48,666 nucleotides of DNA from Streptomyces sp. GESEQ-4 (GCF_017948455.1 NZ_JAFFSU010000039.1:1-48666), one strand, 5' to 3'. Shown: positions 15,770 through 24,429, numbered from the stretch's first letter. Notes: generated from the letters alone by a model not told the origin. Translations and numbers: made by a program.

Positions 15770-16606
15770 TCAGACTCCCTCGAAGGTGGCCGGGTTCAGA
15801 CCCAGTCGCCGGTCCTCGTTGAGCGCGCTGATCGCCGCCAGGTCCTCGGTGTCCAGGGTGAAGTCGAAGACCTCGATGTTCTCCTTGATCCGGGACGGCG
15901 TCACGGACTTGGGGATCACCACGTTGCCCAGCTGGAGGTGCCAGCGCAGCACGACCTGGGCGGGCGTGCGGCCGTGCTTCTGAGCGATGGCCACGATCGC
16001 CGGGACCTCCAGCAGGCCCTTGCCCTGGCCGAGCGGCGACCAGGCCTCGGTGGCGATGCCCTGCTCCGCGTGGTACTCGCGGGCCGCGTGCTGCTGGAGG
16101 TGCGGGTGCAGCTCGATCTGGTTGACCGCCGGGATGACCGACGTCTCGCCGATCAGGCGCTCGAGGTGCTCCGGCAGGAAGTTGGAGACACCGATGGCCC
16201 GCACCCGGCCGTCGGCGAGGAGCTTCTCGAACGCCTTGTACGTGTCGACGAAGTTGCCGGTGGCCGGGCGCGGCCAGTGGATCAGGTACAGATCCAGGTG
16301 GTCCAGGCCGAGCTTGGCCAGGGACTCGTCGAAGGCGCGGAGGGTGGAGTCGTACCCGTGGTCGCTGTTCCAGAGCTTGGTGGTGACGAAGAGGTCCTCG
16401 CGGGGAACGCCGGAGGCGGCGATCGCCCTGCCGGTGCCCTCTTCATTGCCGTAGATCGCCGCTGTGTCGATGCTGCGGTACCCGGTCTCCAGCGCGGTGG
16501 TGACCGCCTGCTCCGCCTCGTCGTCCGGCACCTGCCAGACGCCGAAGCCCAGCTGGGGCATCTCGACGCCGTTGTTGAGGATGATCGGGGGGACCTTGCT
16601 GCTCAC
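15770..16606 (-). CDS. Aldo/keto reductase (2,5-diketogluconate reductase-like)
   Basis: A 278-residue NADPH-dependent reductase of the AKR5 type. The catalytic tetrad is complete: Asp47 and Tyr52 (YRSIDTAAIYGNEEG), Lys77 (TTKLWNSDHG) and His110 (LYLIHWPRP). The phosphate-binding segment VVIPKSVTPSRIKEN is typical. The start MSSKVPPIILNNGVEMPQLG is normal for the family, preceded on the minus strand by GGATCGAGAGC. It probably reduces aldehydes or keto-sugars; the exact substrate is unknown. It faces the SDR gene convergently. Confidence 0.93.
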   Translation of the reverse strand: MSSKVPPIILNNGVEMPQLGFGVWQVPDDEAEQAVTTALETGYRSIDTAAIYGNEEGTGRAIAASGVPREDLFVTTKLWNSDHGYDSTLRAFDESLAKLGLDHLDLYLIHWPRPATGNFVDTYKAFEKLLADGRVRAIGVSNFLPEHLERLIGETSVIPAVNQIELHPHLQQHAAREYHAEQGIATEAWSPLGQGKGLLEVPAIVAIAQKHGRTPAQVVLRWHLQLGNVVIPKSVTPSRIKENIEVFDFTLDTEDLAAISALNEDRRLGLNPATFEGV

Positions 16607-16714
16607 GAGCTCTCGATCCTTCGGTTGTCGTCAGGTGGTACTCACATCGTCAACGATCACGAGCCGTGACGCATTCCTGACCGGAGAATCCCTCGAAACT
16701 CCTGCGCACCGGCG

Positions 16715-18541
16715 TCACGCGCGGTACAGCGCCTCGACCTCATTGGCGTACGCGTTCTCGATCGCCTTGCGCTTCAGCTTCAGCGACGGGGTCAGCAGCC
16801 CGTGCTCCTCGGTGAACGGCTGGGCGAGTATCCGGAATGTGCGGATCGATTCCGCCTGGGAGACAAGGGTGTTGGCGGCGACCACCGCGCGCCGCACCTC
16901 CGTCTCCAGGTCCGCGTCGCGCACCAGCTCGGCCGGGGACATCTGGGGCTTGCCGCGCATCGACAGCCAGTGCTCGACGGCTTCCTGGTCGAGGGTGACC
17001 AGGGCGGCGATGTACGGGCGGTCGTTGCCGACGACGATGCACTGGGAGACCAGCGGATGGTCCCGTACGCGTTCCTCCAGCTGGCCGGGCGAGACGCTCT
17101 TGCCGCCCGAGGTGACCAGGATCTCCTTCTTGCGGCCGGTGATGGTGAGATAGCCGTCCTCGTCGAGGGAGCCCAGGTCGCCGGTGGCGAGCCAGCCGTC
17201 GTGCAGGGTCTCGTCGGTGGCCTTCTTGTTGTTGAGGTAGCCCTGGAAGATGTTGCCGCCGTGCAGCCAGATCTCGCCGTCGTCCGCGATGTGCACGGTC
17301 GTGCCGGGGATGGGCTGGCCGACGGTGCCGTAGCGGGTGCGCTCGGGCGGGTTGGCGGTCGCGGCGGCCGTCGACTCGGTCAGGCCGTAGCCCTCGTAGA
17401 TGTGCACGCCCGCGCCGGCGAAGAACAGGCCGAGCCGCCGGTCCATCGCCGAGCCGCCGGTCATCGCCTGCCGGATGCGGCCGCCCATCGCCGCCCGGAT
17501 CTTGGCGTAGACGAGCTTGTCGAACAGCTGGTGCTGCATGCGCAGACCGGCCGAGGGGCCGGGCCCGATGCCCCAGGCCTTCGCCTCCATGGCGTCCGCG
17601 TACTTCACGGCGATCTCGACGGCCTTCTCGAACGGCCCCGCCTTGCCCTCCCGCTGGGCCTTGCGGCGGGAGGCGTTGAAGACCTTCTCGAAGATGTACG
17701 GCACGCCGAGGAAGAACGTCGGCTTGAAGGCGGCGAGGTCGGGAAGGAGGGCGGCCGCGTTCATCTGCGGCTGGTGGCCGAACTTGACCTGGCCGCGGAT
17801 CGCGGCGACCTGCACCATCCGCCCGAAGACATGCGCGAGCGGCAGGAACAGCAGGGTGGCCGCCTCGTCGCCCTTCTTCGAGTGGAAGATCGGCTCCCAG
17901 CGCTCGATGACCGTGTCCGCCTCGTACATGAAGTTGCCGTGCGTGAGGAGACAGCCCTTGGGGCGGCCCGTCGTCCCCGAGGTGTAGATGATCGTGGCGA
18001 CCGAGTCCGGGGTGACCGCCTGCCGGTGCCGGTGCACGATCTCGTCGTCGATGTGGGCGCCCGCGTCGTACAGCTCCTGCACGGCGCCGGAGTCGAGCTG
18101 CCACAGCTGGCGCAGCTGCGGCAGCCGGTCGATGACGGTGGCGATCGTCATCGCGTGGTCCTCGTGCTCCACGATCGCGGCCGAGCACTCGGAGTCGTAC
18201 AGCATCCAGAAGCACTGCTCGGCCGAGGACGTGGGATAGACCGGCACCACCTGGGCGCCGATCGTCCACAGCGCGAAGTCGAAGAGCGTCCACTCGTAAC
18301 GGGTGCGGGACACGATCGCGACCCGGTCGCCGAACCGGATGCCTCGGGCAAGCAAACCCTTGGCGAGAGCCAGCACTTCGTCACGGAACTCCGCGGCGGT
18401 GACGTCCCGCCACTGGTCCTGCTCGTCCTTGCGGCCGAGCGCGATGTGCAGGGGGTCTTCCTGGGCGTGCTGGAAGACGACATCGGCCAGACCGCCCACC
18501 GGCGGTGCCAACGCCAACGGAGGGTTGGTGAACTCGCGCAC
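16715..18541 (-). CDS. Long-chain fatty-acid-CoA ligase (AMP-forming)
   Basis: A 608-residue acyl-adenylating enzyme of the FadD15/ACSL type that activates fatty acids to acyl-CoA. The AMP-binding P-loop motif is IIYTSGTTGRPKGCLLTHGN, followed by the A5-type motif YEGYGLTESTAAATANPPER and the hinge block WLATGDLGSLDEDGYLTITG with RKKEILVTSGGKSVSP. The C-terminal domain ends SLKLKRKAIENAYANEVEAL with the expected catalytic Lys. No signal peptide is present; it is a cytosolic or membrane-associated enzyme. It is a single gene, with a 312-bp leader region before it and the LysR gene beyond, same strand. Confidence 0.95.
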   Translation of the reverse strand: MREFTNPPLALAPPVGGLADVVFQHAQEDPLHIALGRKDEQDQWRDVTAAEFRDEVLALAKGLLARGIRFGDRVAIVSRTRYEWTLFDFALWTIGAQVVPVYPTSSAEQCFWMLYDSECSAAIVEHEDHAMTIATVIDRLPQLRQLWQLDSGAVQELYDAGAHIDDEIVHRHRQAVTPDSVATIIYTSGTTGRPKGCLLTHGNFMYEADTVIERWEPIFHSKKGDEAATLLFLPLAHVFGRMVQVAAIRGQVKFGHQPQMNAAALLPDLAAFKPTFFLGVPYIFEKVFNASRRKAQREGKAGPFEKAVEIAVKYADAMEAKAWGIGPGPSAGLRMQHQLFDKLVYAKIRAAMGGRIRQAMTGGSAMDRRLGLFFAGAGVHIYEGYGLTESTAAATANPPERTRYGTVGQPIPGTTVHIADDGEIWLHGGNIFQGYLNNKKATDETLHDGWLATGDLGSLDEDGYLTITGRKKEILVTSGGKSVSPGQLEERVRDHPLVSQCIVVGNDRPYIAALVTLDQEAVEHWLSMRGKPQMSPAELVRDADLETEVRRAVVAANTLVSQAESIRTFRILAQPFTEEHGLLTPSLKLKRKAIENAYANEVEALYRA

Positions 18542-18853
18542 TCCCCGCTCCCCGCTCCCTCTTACCTGGTTCGCTCACTGGTGACGCTCCGCACAGGCCG
18601 TGAAAGCTACCCCACGCGCGGGCGCGACGGGAGAGGGGCCGAAACGGAGTGACTCTCAGGTACGCCCTGGTCAGCGTCGGAAAATGCGCTCACATGGGGA
18701 AGGGTCGGACAGTTTCCTGACGGTTGAGTAAGTTTCGGTGCCGTAATCTCCACCGAATCTGTACGACGCGATTACGGCGTCGGCGGGGGCCGGTTTCACG
18801 CGCATACCCGAGCCGCCGGAAGGTATTCACCTCTCTACTCCGTAGCTGACGTA
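18542..18853. other. 312-bp gap before the acyl-CoA ligase; two overlapping dyads
   Basis: No gene is credible here. The gap lies between the end of the LysR gene and the start of the ligase gene, both on the minus strand, so it should hold the ligase promoter and leader. Its notable content is a pair of overlapping inverted repeats at 18734-18778, described separately. GAAACTGTCC and TTACTCAACC near 18700-18735 are AT-richer than the surroundings. Confidence 0.5.
18734..18778. promoter_or_regulatory. Two mutually exclusive inverted repeats
   Basis: Dyad A has perfect 7-bp arms TTCGGTG (18734-18740) and CACCGAA (18751-18757). Dyad B has perfect 9-bp arms GCCGTAATC (18740-18748) and GATTACGGC (18770-18778). 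The left arm of B lies in the loop of A, and the right arm of A lies in the loop of B, so as RNA only one simple hairpin can form. It could be an operator, a terminator for the LysR gene, or a leader switch. Confidence 0.45.
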
Positions 18854-19732
18854 TCAAAAGCCCTTCCGCTGGCGGCGGTGCAGTCGGTCGCCGCCCGCCA
18901 GGATCGACGCGGCGAGGGCGTCCGCCGCGCCCTGGGCGGAGGTGTGGCGGCGGCCGTGGACGAGGACGAAGTCGACCTGGCCGAGTTCCGGCAGGTCCGC
19001 CCGGTCCGGGACGCGGACCAGGCCGGGCGGGATCAGGCCGCGGGAGTGGGCCATCACGCCCAGGCCCGCGCGGGCCGCCGCGACGAGGCCGTTGAGGCTG
19101 CCGCTGGTGCAGGCGATGCGCCAGGCGCGGCCCTGTCGCTCCAGGGCCTCCAGCGCCAGGGCGCGGGTGATGCCGGGCGGTGGGTACACGATCAGCGGGA
19201 CCGGGCGGTCGGGGTCCAGCCGCAGGCGTTCCGCGCCGATCCACACCAGGTCGTCGTGCCAGACCAGCTCACCGCGCGGGTCCTCGGGGCGCCGTTTCGC
19301 CAGAACCAGGTCCAGTTTCCCGGCGGTCAGCTGCTCGTGCAGGGTGCCCGACAGCTCGACCGTCAGCTCCAGGTCGACCTCGGGGTGGTCGTGCCGGAAG
19401 CCCTCGAGGATCTCCGGCAGCCGGGTCAGCACGAAGTCCTCCGAGGCACCGAAGCGCAGCCGGCCCCGCACCCGGGTACCCGTGAAGAACGCCGTCGCCT
19501 GCTCGTGCACCTCCAGGATCCGGCGCGCGAAACCGAGCATCGCCTCGCCGTCCTCGGTCAACTCCACCGAGTGGGTGTCCCGGCTGAACAGCTGCCGCCC
19601 GGCGGCGTCCTCCAGCCGCCGCACATGCTGGCTGACCGTCGACTGGCGCAGCCCGAGACGCCGGGCGGCCTGCGTGAAGCTGAGGGTCTGTGCCACCGCC
19701 AGGAAGGTGCGCAGGTGGGAGGGCTCGTACAC
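18854..19732 (-). CDS. LysR-family transcriptional regulator
   Basis: A regulator of about 292 residues. The N-terminal winged HTH reads FLAVAQTLSFTQAARRLGLR then STVSQHVRRLEDAAGRQLFS; the C-terminal periplasmic-binding-like effector domain starts at about residue 85 (RVRGRLRFGASEDFVLTRLP). I chose the GTG at 19732 (YEPSHLRTF after it), the usual LysR start; a GTG at 19741 is also in frame. The gene is divergent from the symporter gene with 152 bp between, and a LysR-like dyad lies in that gap, so the symporter is the likely target. Confidence 0.92.
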   Translation of the reverse strand: MYEPSHLRTFLAVAQTLSFTQAARRLGLRQSTVSQHVRRLEDAAGRQLFSRDTHSVELTEDGEAMLGFARRILEVHEQATAFFTGTRVRGRLRFGASEDFVLTRLPEILEGFRHDHPEVDLELTVELSGTLHEQLTAGKLDLVLAKRRPEDPRGELVWHDDLVWIGAERLRLDPDRPVPLIVYPPPGITRALALEALERQGRAWRIACTSGSLNGLVAAARAGLGVMAHSRGLIPPGLVRVPDRADLPELGQVDFVLVHGRRHTSAQGAADALAASILAGGDRLHRRQRKGF

Positions 19733-19756
19733 ACAGACCACGGTAGCGCGTTATCG

Positions 19757-19785
19757 CATACCGCGATGACAGTCAGAGCGGTATG
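19757..19785. promoter_or_regulatory. Inverted repeat, candidate LysR binding site
   Basis: Perfect 8-bp arms CATACCGC (19757-19764) and GCGGTATG (19778-19785) with a 13-bp spacer, plus an overlapping ATCGCataccGCGAT dyad. It lies directly upstream of the LysR start and 100 bp before the symporter gene, the classical position for a LysR autoregulatory and activation site. Confidence 0.65.
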
Positions 19786-19884
19786 ACGGATTCCCGATCA
19801 CGATGCTGTGGAGGACGATGGGGAGGGGCCTTCTCGGCCCGCACCGCCCGAGAACCAGAGCTGAACCAGAGCTAGTGGAGCACC

Positions 19885-20916
19885 GTGAAACGCCTGCGAT
19901 GGCCCCGTTGGATGCCGATCGACCCGTACATCCTGCTGCTGCTCGGGACGGTCGGCGTAGCCGCTCTCCTCCCGGCGCGCGGGACGGGCGCGGACGTCGC
20001 CTCCGGTGCCTCCACGGCCGCGATCGCCTTCCTGTTCTTCCTCTACGGGGCCCGGCTGTCGACCCGCGAGGCGCTGGACGGGCTGAAGCACTGGCGGCTC
20101 CATGTCACGGTCCTGGCCTGTACGTTCGTGATCTTCCCGGTGCTCGGTCTGGCCTCCCGCGGCCTGGTCCCGGTGCTGCTGTCGGAGCCGCTCTTCCAGG
20201 GCCTGCTCTTCCTCACACTCGTCCCGTCGACCATCCAGTCGTCGATCGCCTTCACCTCGATCGCCCGCGGCAACGTGCCCGCGGCGATCTGCGCCGGCTC
20301 CTTCTCCTCCCTCGTGGGCATCGTCGCCACGCCGCTCCTGGCCGCCTCCCTGCTGGGCAGCACCGGCGGATTCTCCGCCGACTCGCTGATCGAGATCGTG
20401 CTCCAGCTGCTGGTGCCGTTCGTGGCCGGGCAGCTGCTGCGCCGCTGGATCGGGGGGTTCGTGGCGCGGCACAAGAAGGCGCTCGGGCTGGTCGACCGCG
20501 GGTCGATCCTGCTCGTCGTCTACACCGCGTTCAGCGAGGGAATGGTGCAGGGCATCTGGCACCAGGTCAGCCCCGCCCGGCTGGCCGGTCTGCTCGCCGT
20601 GGAAGCGGTCCTGCTGGCCGTGATGCTCGCGCTGACCTGGTACGGCGCCAAGGCGCTGCGCTTCGACCGGGAGGACCGGATCGCGATCCAGTTCGCCGGC
20701 TCGAAGAAGTCCCTGGCCGCCGGACTGCCCATGGCGAGCGTCCTGTTCGGAGCGCACGCCGCGCTGGCCGTGCTGCCGCTGATGCTCTTCCACCAGATGC
20801 AGCTGATGGTGTGCGCGGTGATCGCCAAGCGCCGGTCGCACGACAAGGTGCTCAGCGAGGCGCCTCCAGGCGAAGTGTCACGAATCGCGGTCGGTACAGG
20901 GACACGTTCCGGCTGA
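19885..20916 (+). CDS. Bile acid:sodium symporter (BASS/SBF-like) family transporter
   Basis: A 343-residue inner-membrane protein with about nine to ten hydrophobic segments, starting with IDPYILLLLGTVGVAALLPA and AFLFFLYGARLSTREALDGL. This is the SBF-like (PF13593-type) branch, whose bacterial members transport organic anions such as keto-acids or steroids with sodium. The conserved block VPSTIQSSIAFTSIARGNVP corresponds to the sodium-site region, and FAGSKKSLAAGLPMASVLFG to the second crossover region. The ATG follows a tandem GAACCAGAGCT repeat and GTGGAGC. The divergent LysR gene is the likely regulator. The last 65 bp overlap the convergent propeller gene. Confidence 0.9.
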   Translation: MKRLRWPRWMPIDPYILLLLGTVGVAALLPARGTGADVASGASTAAIAFLFFLYGARLSTREALDGLKHWRLHVTVLACTFVIFPVLGLASRGLVPVLLSEPLFQGLLFLTLVPSTIQSSIAFTSIARGNVPAAICAGSFSSLVGIVATPLLAASLLGSTGGFSADSLIEIVLQLLVPFVAGQLLRRWIGGFVARHKKALGLVDRGSILLVVYTAFSEGMVQGIWHQVSPARLAGLLAVEAVLLAVMLALTWYGAKALRFDREDRIAIQFAGSKKSLAAGLPMASVLFGAHAALAVLPLMLFHQMQLMVCAVIAKRRSHDKVLSEAPPGEVSRIAVGTGTRSG

Positions 20917-22072
20917 GCTGCGCCGCCGCCGCGCCGCCGTTGGTGTCCAGCCAGTTGACGTCGTAGCTGAGCACCAGCCGCCCGTCGTCGCTCAGTTCGG
21001 GGTGGACCTGCGGGTTGTACGCGGCGACCTGGCCGTCGGGCAGCGCGGGGCTGAAGTCCCGCGTCGGCCCGTGCCAGGGCCCGTTGGGGGAGCAGGCCCA
21101 GTACGAGGTGATCGTCGTCAGCCCCTCGGCGCCCGCCGCCATGCTGAACAGGACATACGTGTCGTCCTCACGCACCACCGAGAACGCGCTGCCCACCCCG
21201 TCGCCCAGCACCGTGCGCGGGGCGCCACCGGCCGCCCACTCGGACCCGTTCCAGTACCGCCAGGCGCCCGGCTCGGCGAGCCTTCCCTCGGGCACCCGCG
21301 CCACGTACGCCGACGAGGCCGGGCGGGACGCCGCCTGGGCGTCGTCGCCACCGAAGACGTAGGTCCAGCCGTCCCGTTCGACCAGCGTCGTGCCGAACAG
21401 GATCCGCCGGGAGGGGTCGGGGACGAGTCGCTGGTCCAGCACCGGGACGACCGACTCGACCCGCAGATCGGGCAGGGACAGGGTGGCGACCTCGGTGGCG
21501 GTGGGCACGCCGTAGATCCAGGGTGACTGGCCCGCCGTCCGCACCCACAGCACCACCCGTACGACCTGCTCCGACGAACCGGGAGAGCGCGGCTCGACCC
21601 GAGCGGCGACCGGCCACCGCCACTGGTTCGGGGCCGGATCGGGGAACAGGGGCGCGGGCAGGGTGCTCTGGAGCCGACCGTCCCGCATCACCACCGCCGA
21701 GTTGCGCACCAGCGGTGCCGCGGTGTCCCGCCAGGCGTGCGACTCGCCGGCCGGATTGGGCGGCGCGTACACCTGCCCGAGATAGGTGTCCGAGAACAAC
21801 CACAGCAACCGCCCGTCCGGCAGCCGCACCGAGTGGGTGCCGTCGCCGCCGGTCCAGTCGTCCGCGCGGGACGCGTCGTCGCCGTAGCGGGCGAACTCGC
21901 CGGTCAGCCCGCGGTCCGCCGACCAGGAACCCACCGTACGGGCCGGGCACGCTCCGTCGCCCTCCCGGTCGCCGTCCGGGAGGGCGGTGAGCAGCACGGC
22001 CCCGAGGACCAGGGTCAGCAACAGGCCGATCCCGGTCCCCGTCCGCTGTCGTGCTCGTACGTCGTCGGGCAC
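20852..22072 (-). CDS. Secreted or membrane-anchored propeller-like protein, DUF4185/DUF5005-like
   Basis: A 406-residue protein with one N-terminal hydrophobic segment (TGIGLLLTLVLGAVLLTAL), a signal anchor or signal peptide. The rest is external: WTGGDGTHSVRLPDGRLLWL then FSDTYLGQV, WIYGVPTATEVATLSLPDLR, YVFGGDDAQ, and a late YWACSPNGPWHGPTRDFSPA. The pattern resembles DUF4185/DUF5005 five-bladed propeller proteins, often next to glycoside hydrolases; the exact family is my judgement. The GTG start is nine bases after the sialidase stop, so it belongs to the sialidase operon and may handle the same glycans. Its 3' end overlaps the symporter gene by 65 bp, tail to tail. Confidence 0.75.
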   Translation of the reverse strand: MPDDVRARQRTGTGIGLLLTLVLGAVLLTALPDGDREGDGACPARTVGSWSADRGLTGEFARYGDDASRADDWTGGDGTHSVRLPDGRLLWLFSDTYLGQVYAPPNPAGESHAWRDTAAPLVRNSAVVMRDGRLQSTLPAPLFPDPAPNQWRWPVAARVEPRSPGSSEQVVRVVLWVRTAGQSPWIYGVPTATEVATLSLPDLRVESVVPVLDQRLVPDPSRRILFGTTLVERDGWTYVFGGDDAQAASRPASSAYVARVPEGRLAEPGAWRYWNGSEWAAGGAPRTVLGDGVGSAFSVVREDDTYVLFSMAAGAEGLTTITSYWACSPNGPWHGPTRDFSPALPDGQVAAYNPQVHPELSDDGRLVLSYDVNWLDTNGGAAAAQLSRNVSLYRPRFVTLRLEAPR

Positions 22073-22081
22073 GCCGCGACG

Positions 22082-23980
22082 TTAGCCGCTGCCGTTCACC
22101 TGGTCCATGGGCAGCCACACCACGGTGCCGAGGACCGGCCCCGTGCCGTCCGTACGGACCTCGCCGATCTCCGCGTCGGTCAGCGCCCGGTCCCAGACGC
22201 GGACGTCGTCGATCGCGCCGGTGAAGAAGGCACGGCTGTCCATGCGCTCGCCGATGTGCACACCGAAGGGCGAGTTGCGGCTCACCGAGCCGGGCACATC
22301 GGCGGCGCTGATCGCCTTGCCGTCGAGAAACAGGGTCAGGGCCCCGTCGCCACGCCGCAGCGCCAGATGGTGCCAGCGGCCGTCGTTGTACGCCCCCACG
22401 GTGCTCACGGACGCCTTGCGCACGGTCGTCGGACCCTCCCGCGCGGTCATCAGGGCCTGTACGCGGTTGCCGGCGGGCTCGCCGCGCAGCGTGATGTGCG
22501 GCTGGCCGGTCGCGACGCCGCCCATCGACAGCAGCGGCTGCTCGCCGGAGGTGGCGGTGTGCCGGAACCAGAGGGAGGCGGTGAAGTCCTTGGTGCCGAG
22601 CGGGAGCCGGTCGTGGTACGGCAGGCGCACGGCGTCGTCGGTGCCGTCGAAGGCCAGCGCACCGTCGAACGCGCCGTCCGTCACCGTGGCACCGCCGAGG
22701 ACGGCGGCCGCCGGGGCGAGCAGGGCCTGGTCGGCGGTGGTGGGATCCGGGCCGCGGCGCGGGCCGAGCCAGTCCTCGTTGAACCGGGCGAAGCGGATCT
22801 CGTCGCGGGCGTCGACGGTCCCCGCCTCGTACATCAGGCCCACGCTCGTGCCGGTGATGTGCACCAGATCGGAGTAGCCGGACCAGTCCCGGGTGACGAC
22901 CCTGCCCCGGTCGACGCTGTCCCAGGTGGCGCCGCCGTCGTACGAGGAGCGGATCATCATGGTCCGGCGGCGGTCGGGGTCGCCCGGGCAGGCCAGCAGC
23001 ATGCGGGTGCTCACCCGCAGCATCGAGCACTGCACCTGCGGGGCGTACAGGTCGGGAAGGTTCTGGAACGGCGTCTCGAAGCTGTCGCCGCCGTCCTCGC
23101 TGATGGCCTGGGTGCGATGGCCGACGTTGGTGCCGTCCTGCTCGCGGCCGCTGACCAGGATCGAGCCGTCGGTGCGCTCGGCCAGCGTCAGCTCGCCGTT
23201 CTTCTGCTCGAACGTGCCGTCCGCGGCGACTTCCGACGTGTCGGTGGCGCCGAGCCGCCAGTGGTCGCCGCCGTCGTCGCTGATGATGAGCGCCGCATGG
23301 TTCGCGGTGACCCGACTGCCGTTCCATGTCTCGCCGTTGACGCTGATGACGATCCGCCCGGCGTTCAGGCCCCGGGTGAGCTGGATGCCGTGCACGGGCC
23401 CGGTCGCGTACCACGAGTTCCAGTGCTCGGGCAGGATCTCGGCGCTCAGGTCGCGCGGCTCGGACCAGGTGCGCCCGTCGTCGTCGCTGTACTGCAGATA
23501 CGGGCTGCGCTTGCAGGGCACTTCGCAGTTCCCGCTGTCCGTACGGCCCTTGTTGTACGTCTCCGCCAGCAGGATCCGGCCCGTGGACTGGTCCACGACC
23601 GGCGTCGGATTGCCGTGCGTATCGCCCGCACCCTCGTTCACCACCTGGAGCGGACCCCAGGTACGGCCGCCGTCGGTGGAGCGCTTGACGACGATGTCGA
23701 TGTCGGTGGCATCACCGCAGTTGAGGACCCGGCCCTCGGCGAACGCCAGCAGTGTCCCCTCGTTGGTGCGCACGATCGCCGGGATCCGGTAGCAGGCGTA
23801 GCCGGGGTCCTGCGAGGCCTTGAACAGGACCTGCTGCTCGAACTCGGGGGCCTTGACAGCCGGTTGGGCGTGGGCGGGGCTCGGCAGCGCGGCGGCCGCC
23901 GTAGTGACGGCGGCCGCGGTGAGAGTGTGTCTCAGAGCTCGGAGGGGGGATCTAAGACGTGCACGAAGACTAGGCGGCAT
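22082..23980 (-). CDS. Secreted exo-alpha-sialidase, GH33 with C-terminal LamG-like domain
   Basis: A 632-residue exported enzyme releasing terminal sialic acids. Signal peptide 1-38 (SPAHA cleavage). The catalytic six-bladed propeller (about 48-420) has YRIP at 64-67 with the first Arg of the carboxylate-binding triad, and five Asp boxes: STDGGRTW, SDDDGRTW, SDDGGDHW, SEDGGDSF, SYDGGATW. The late WSGYSDLVHI and LMYEAGTVDARDEIRFARF supply the candidate nucleophile Tyr and acidic partner. Residues 435-625 form a concanavalin/LamG sandwich (FDGTDDAVRLPYHDRLPLGT, then GRWHHLALRRG and DDVRVWDRAL), a carbohydrate-binding unit. The propeller gene follows nine bases later. The promoter carries TGGAC repeats. 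Confidence 0.93.
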   Translation of the reverse strand: MPPSLRARLRSPLRALRHTLTAAAVTTAAAALPSPAHAQPAVKAPEFEQQVLFKASQDPGYACYRIPAIVRTNEGTLLAFAEGRVLNCGDATDIDIVVKRSTDGGRTWGPLQVVNEGAGDTHGNPTPVVDQSTGRILLAETYNKGRTDSGNCEVPCKRSPYLQYSDDDGRTWSEPRDLSAEILPEHWNSWYATGPVHGIQLTRGLNAGRIVISVNGETWNGSRVTANHAALIISDDGGDHWRLGATDTSEVAADGTFEQKNGELTLAERTDGSILVSGREQDGTNVGHRTQAISEDGGDSFETPFQNLPDLYAPQVQCSMLRVSTRMLLACPGDPDRRRTMMIRSSYDGGATWDSVDRGRVVTRDWSGYSDLVHITGTSVGLMYEAGTVDARDEIRFARFNEDWLGPRRGPDPTTADQALLAPAAAVLGGATVTDGAFDGALAFDGTDDAVRLPYHDRLPLGTKDFTASLWFRHTATSGEQPLLSMGGVATGQPHITLRGEPAGNRVQALMTAREGPTTVRKASVSTVGAYNDGRWHHLALRRGDGALTLFLDGKAISAADVPGSVSRNSPFGVHIGERMDSRAFFTGAIDDVRVWDRALTDAEIGEVRTDGTGPVLGTVVWLPMDQVNGSG

Positions 23981-24002
23981 GGCATGACCTGCCCTTCAGG
24001 CA

Positions 24003-24037
24003 TCTGGACATCTGACCGTCTGGACGTCCCACGTCCA
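24003..24037. promoter_or_regulatory. Repeated TCTGGAC motif and palindrome upstream of sialidase
   Basis: TCTGGACATC (24003-24012) and TCTGGACGTC (24019-24028) are direct repeats 16 bp apart. The second is also the left part of a perfect palindrome TGGACGT-CCC-ACGTCCA (24021-24037). It lies 23-57 bp upstream of the sialidase start, a promoter-proximal position. The regulator is unknown; a GntR-type protein is possible. Confidence 0.6.
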
Positions 24038-24346
24038 ACATGCGCGCATCAGACGGTAGTTGTGGCGACGGCAGTTCACGAGAAACGAATGGGGGCCCAT
24101 GGGAGTACTCAGGGGAGTGCTGCCGGTGATGCGCGCCGCGTCAGTGCCGCGGCACCACCTTCCCGAGGGCTATTCGGCCTGCCCGGGTCCGCGTCATGGA
24201 GCCACCGGGGGCGTCGTACCGCACGCGACGCATCGACCGCACCTCCACGGGGCTCGTTGGGAGTCCCAACGATAAGCAGATGATCGTAGGGAGGTCCGGC
24301 ACCACGCCGTCCTCTCGACACCGGCACTAAGAGCCCCGTACATGAC
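24038..24346. other. Gap between sialidase promoter and fdhD terminator
   Basis: About 310 bp without a credible gene. Short open frames exist on both strands (for example 24060-24275 plus) but have no ribosome binding site, no recognisable protein and no codon-position GC pattern I would trust. The region contains a small GTTGGGAGTCCCAAC palindrome at 24256-24270. Nothing else stands out. Confidence 0.5.
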
Positions 24347-24402
24347 AAAATAAAAACAGCGGGACCCCTAAAAGGCGCAGGGGGCGCTCCCCGCCTTCGG
24401 GG
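24347..24402 (-). terminator. Terminator of the formate dehydrogenase operon
   Basis: Read on the minus strand, a hairpin CCCCG-AAGG-CGGGG (24389-24402) is followed by CCCCT...AGGGG (24365-24383) and then the T-rich GCTGTTTTTATTTTGTC (24343-24359). A long T-tract is unusual in this genome and makes this a convincing intrinsic terminator for the operon ending in fdhD. Confidence 0.75.
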
Positions 24403-24429
24403 CCCCGCCGCCGTGCAGCGGACGGCCCG

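Noticed and set aside
24060..24275. 71-codon plus-strand frame between sialidase and fdhD
   Set aside because: Weak start context and composition; convincing protein features are absent.
21737..24283. 848-codon plus-strand frame opposite the sialidase operon
   Set aside because: Antisense shadow; the minus strand encodes clear sialidase Asp boxes and signal peptide.
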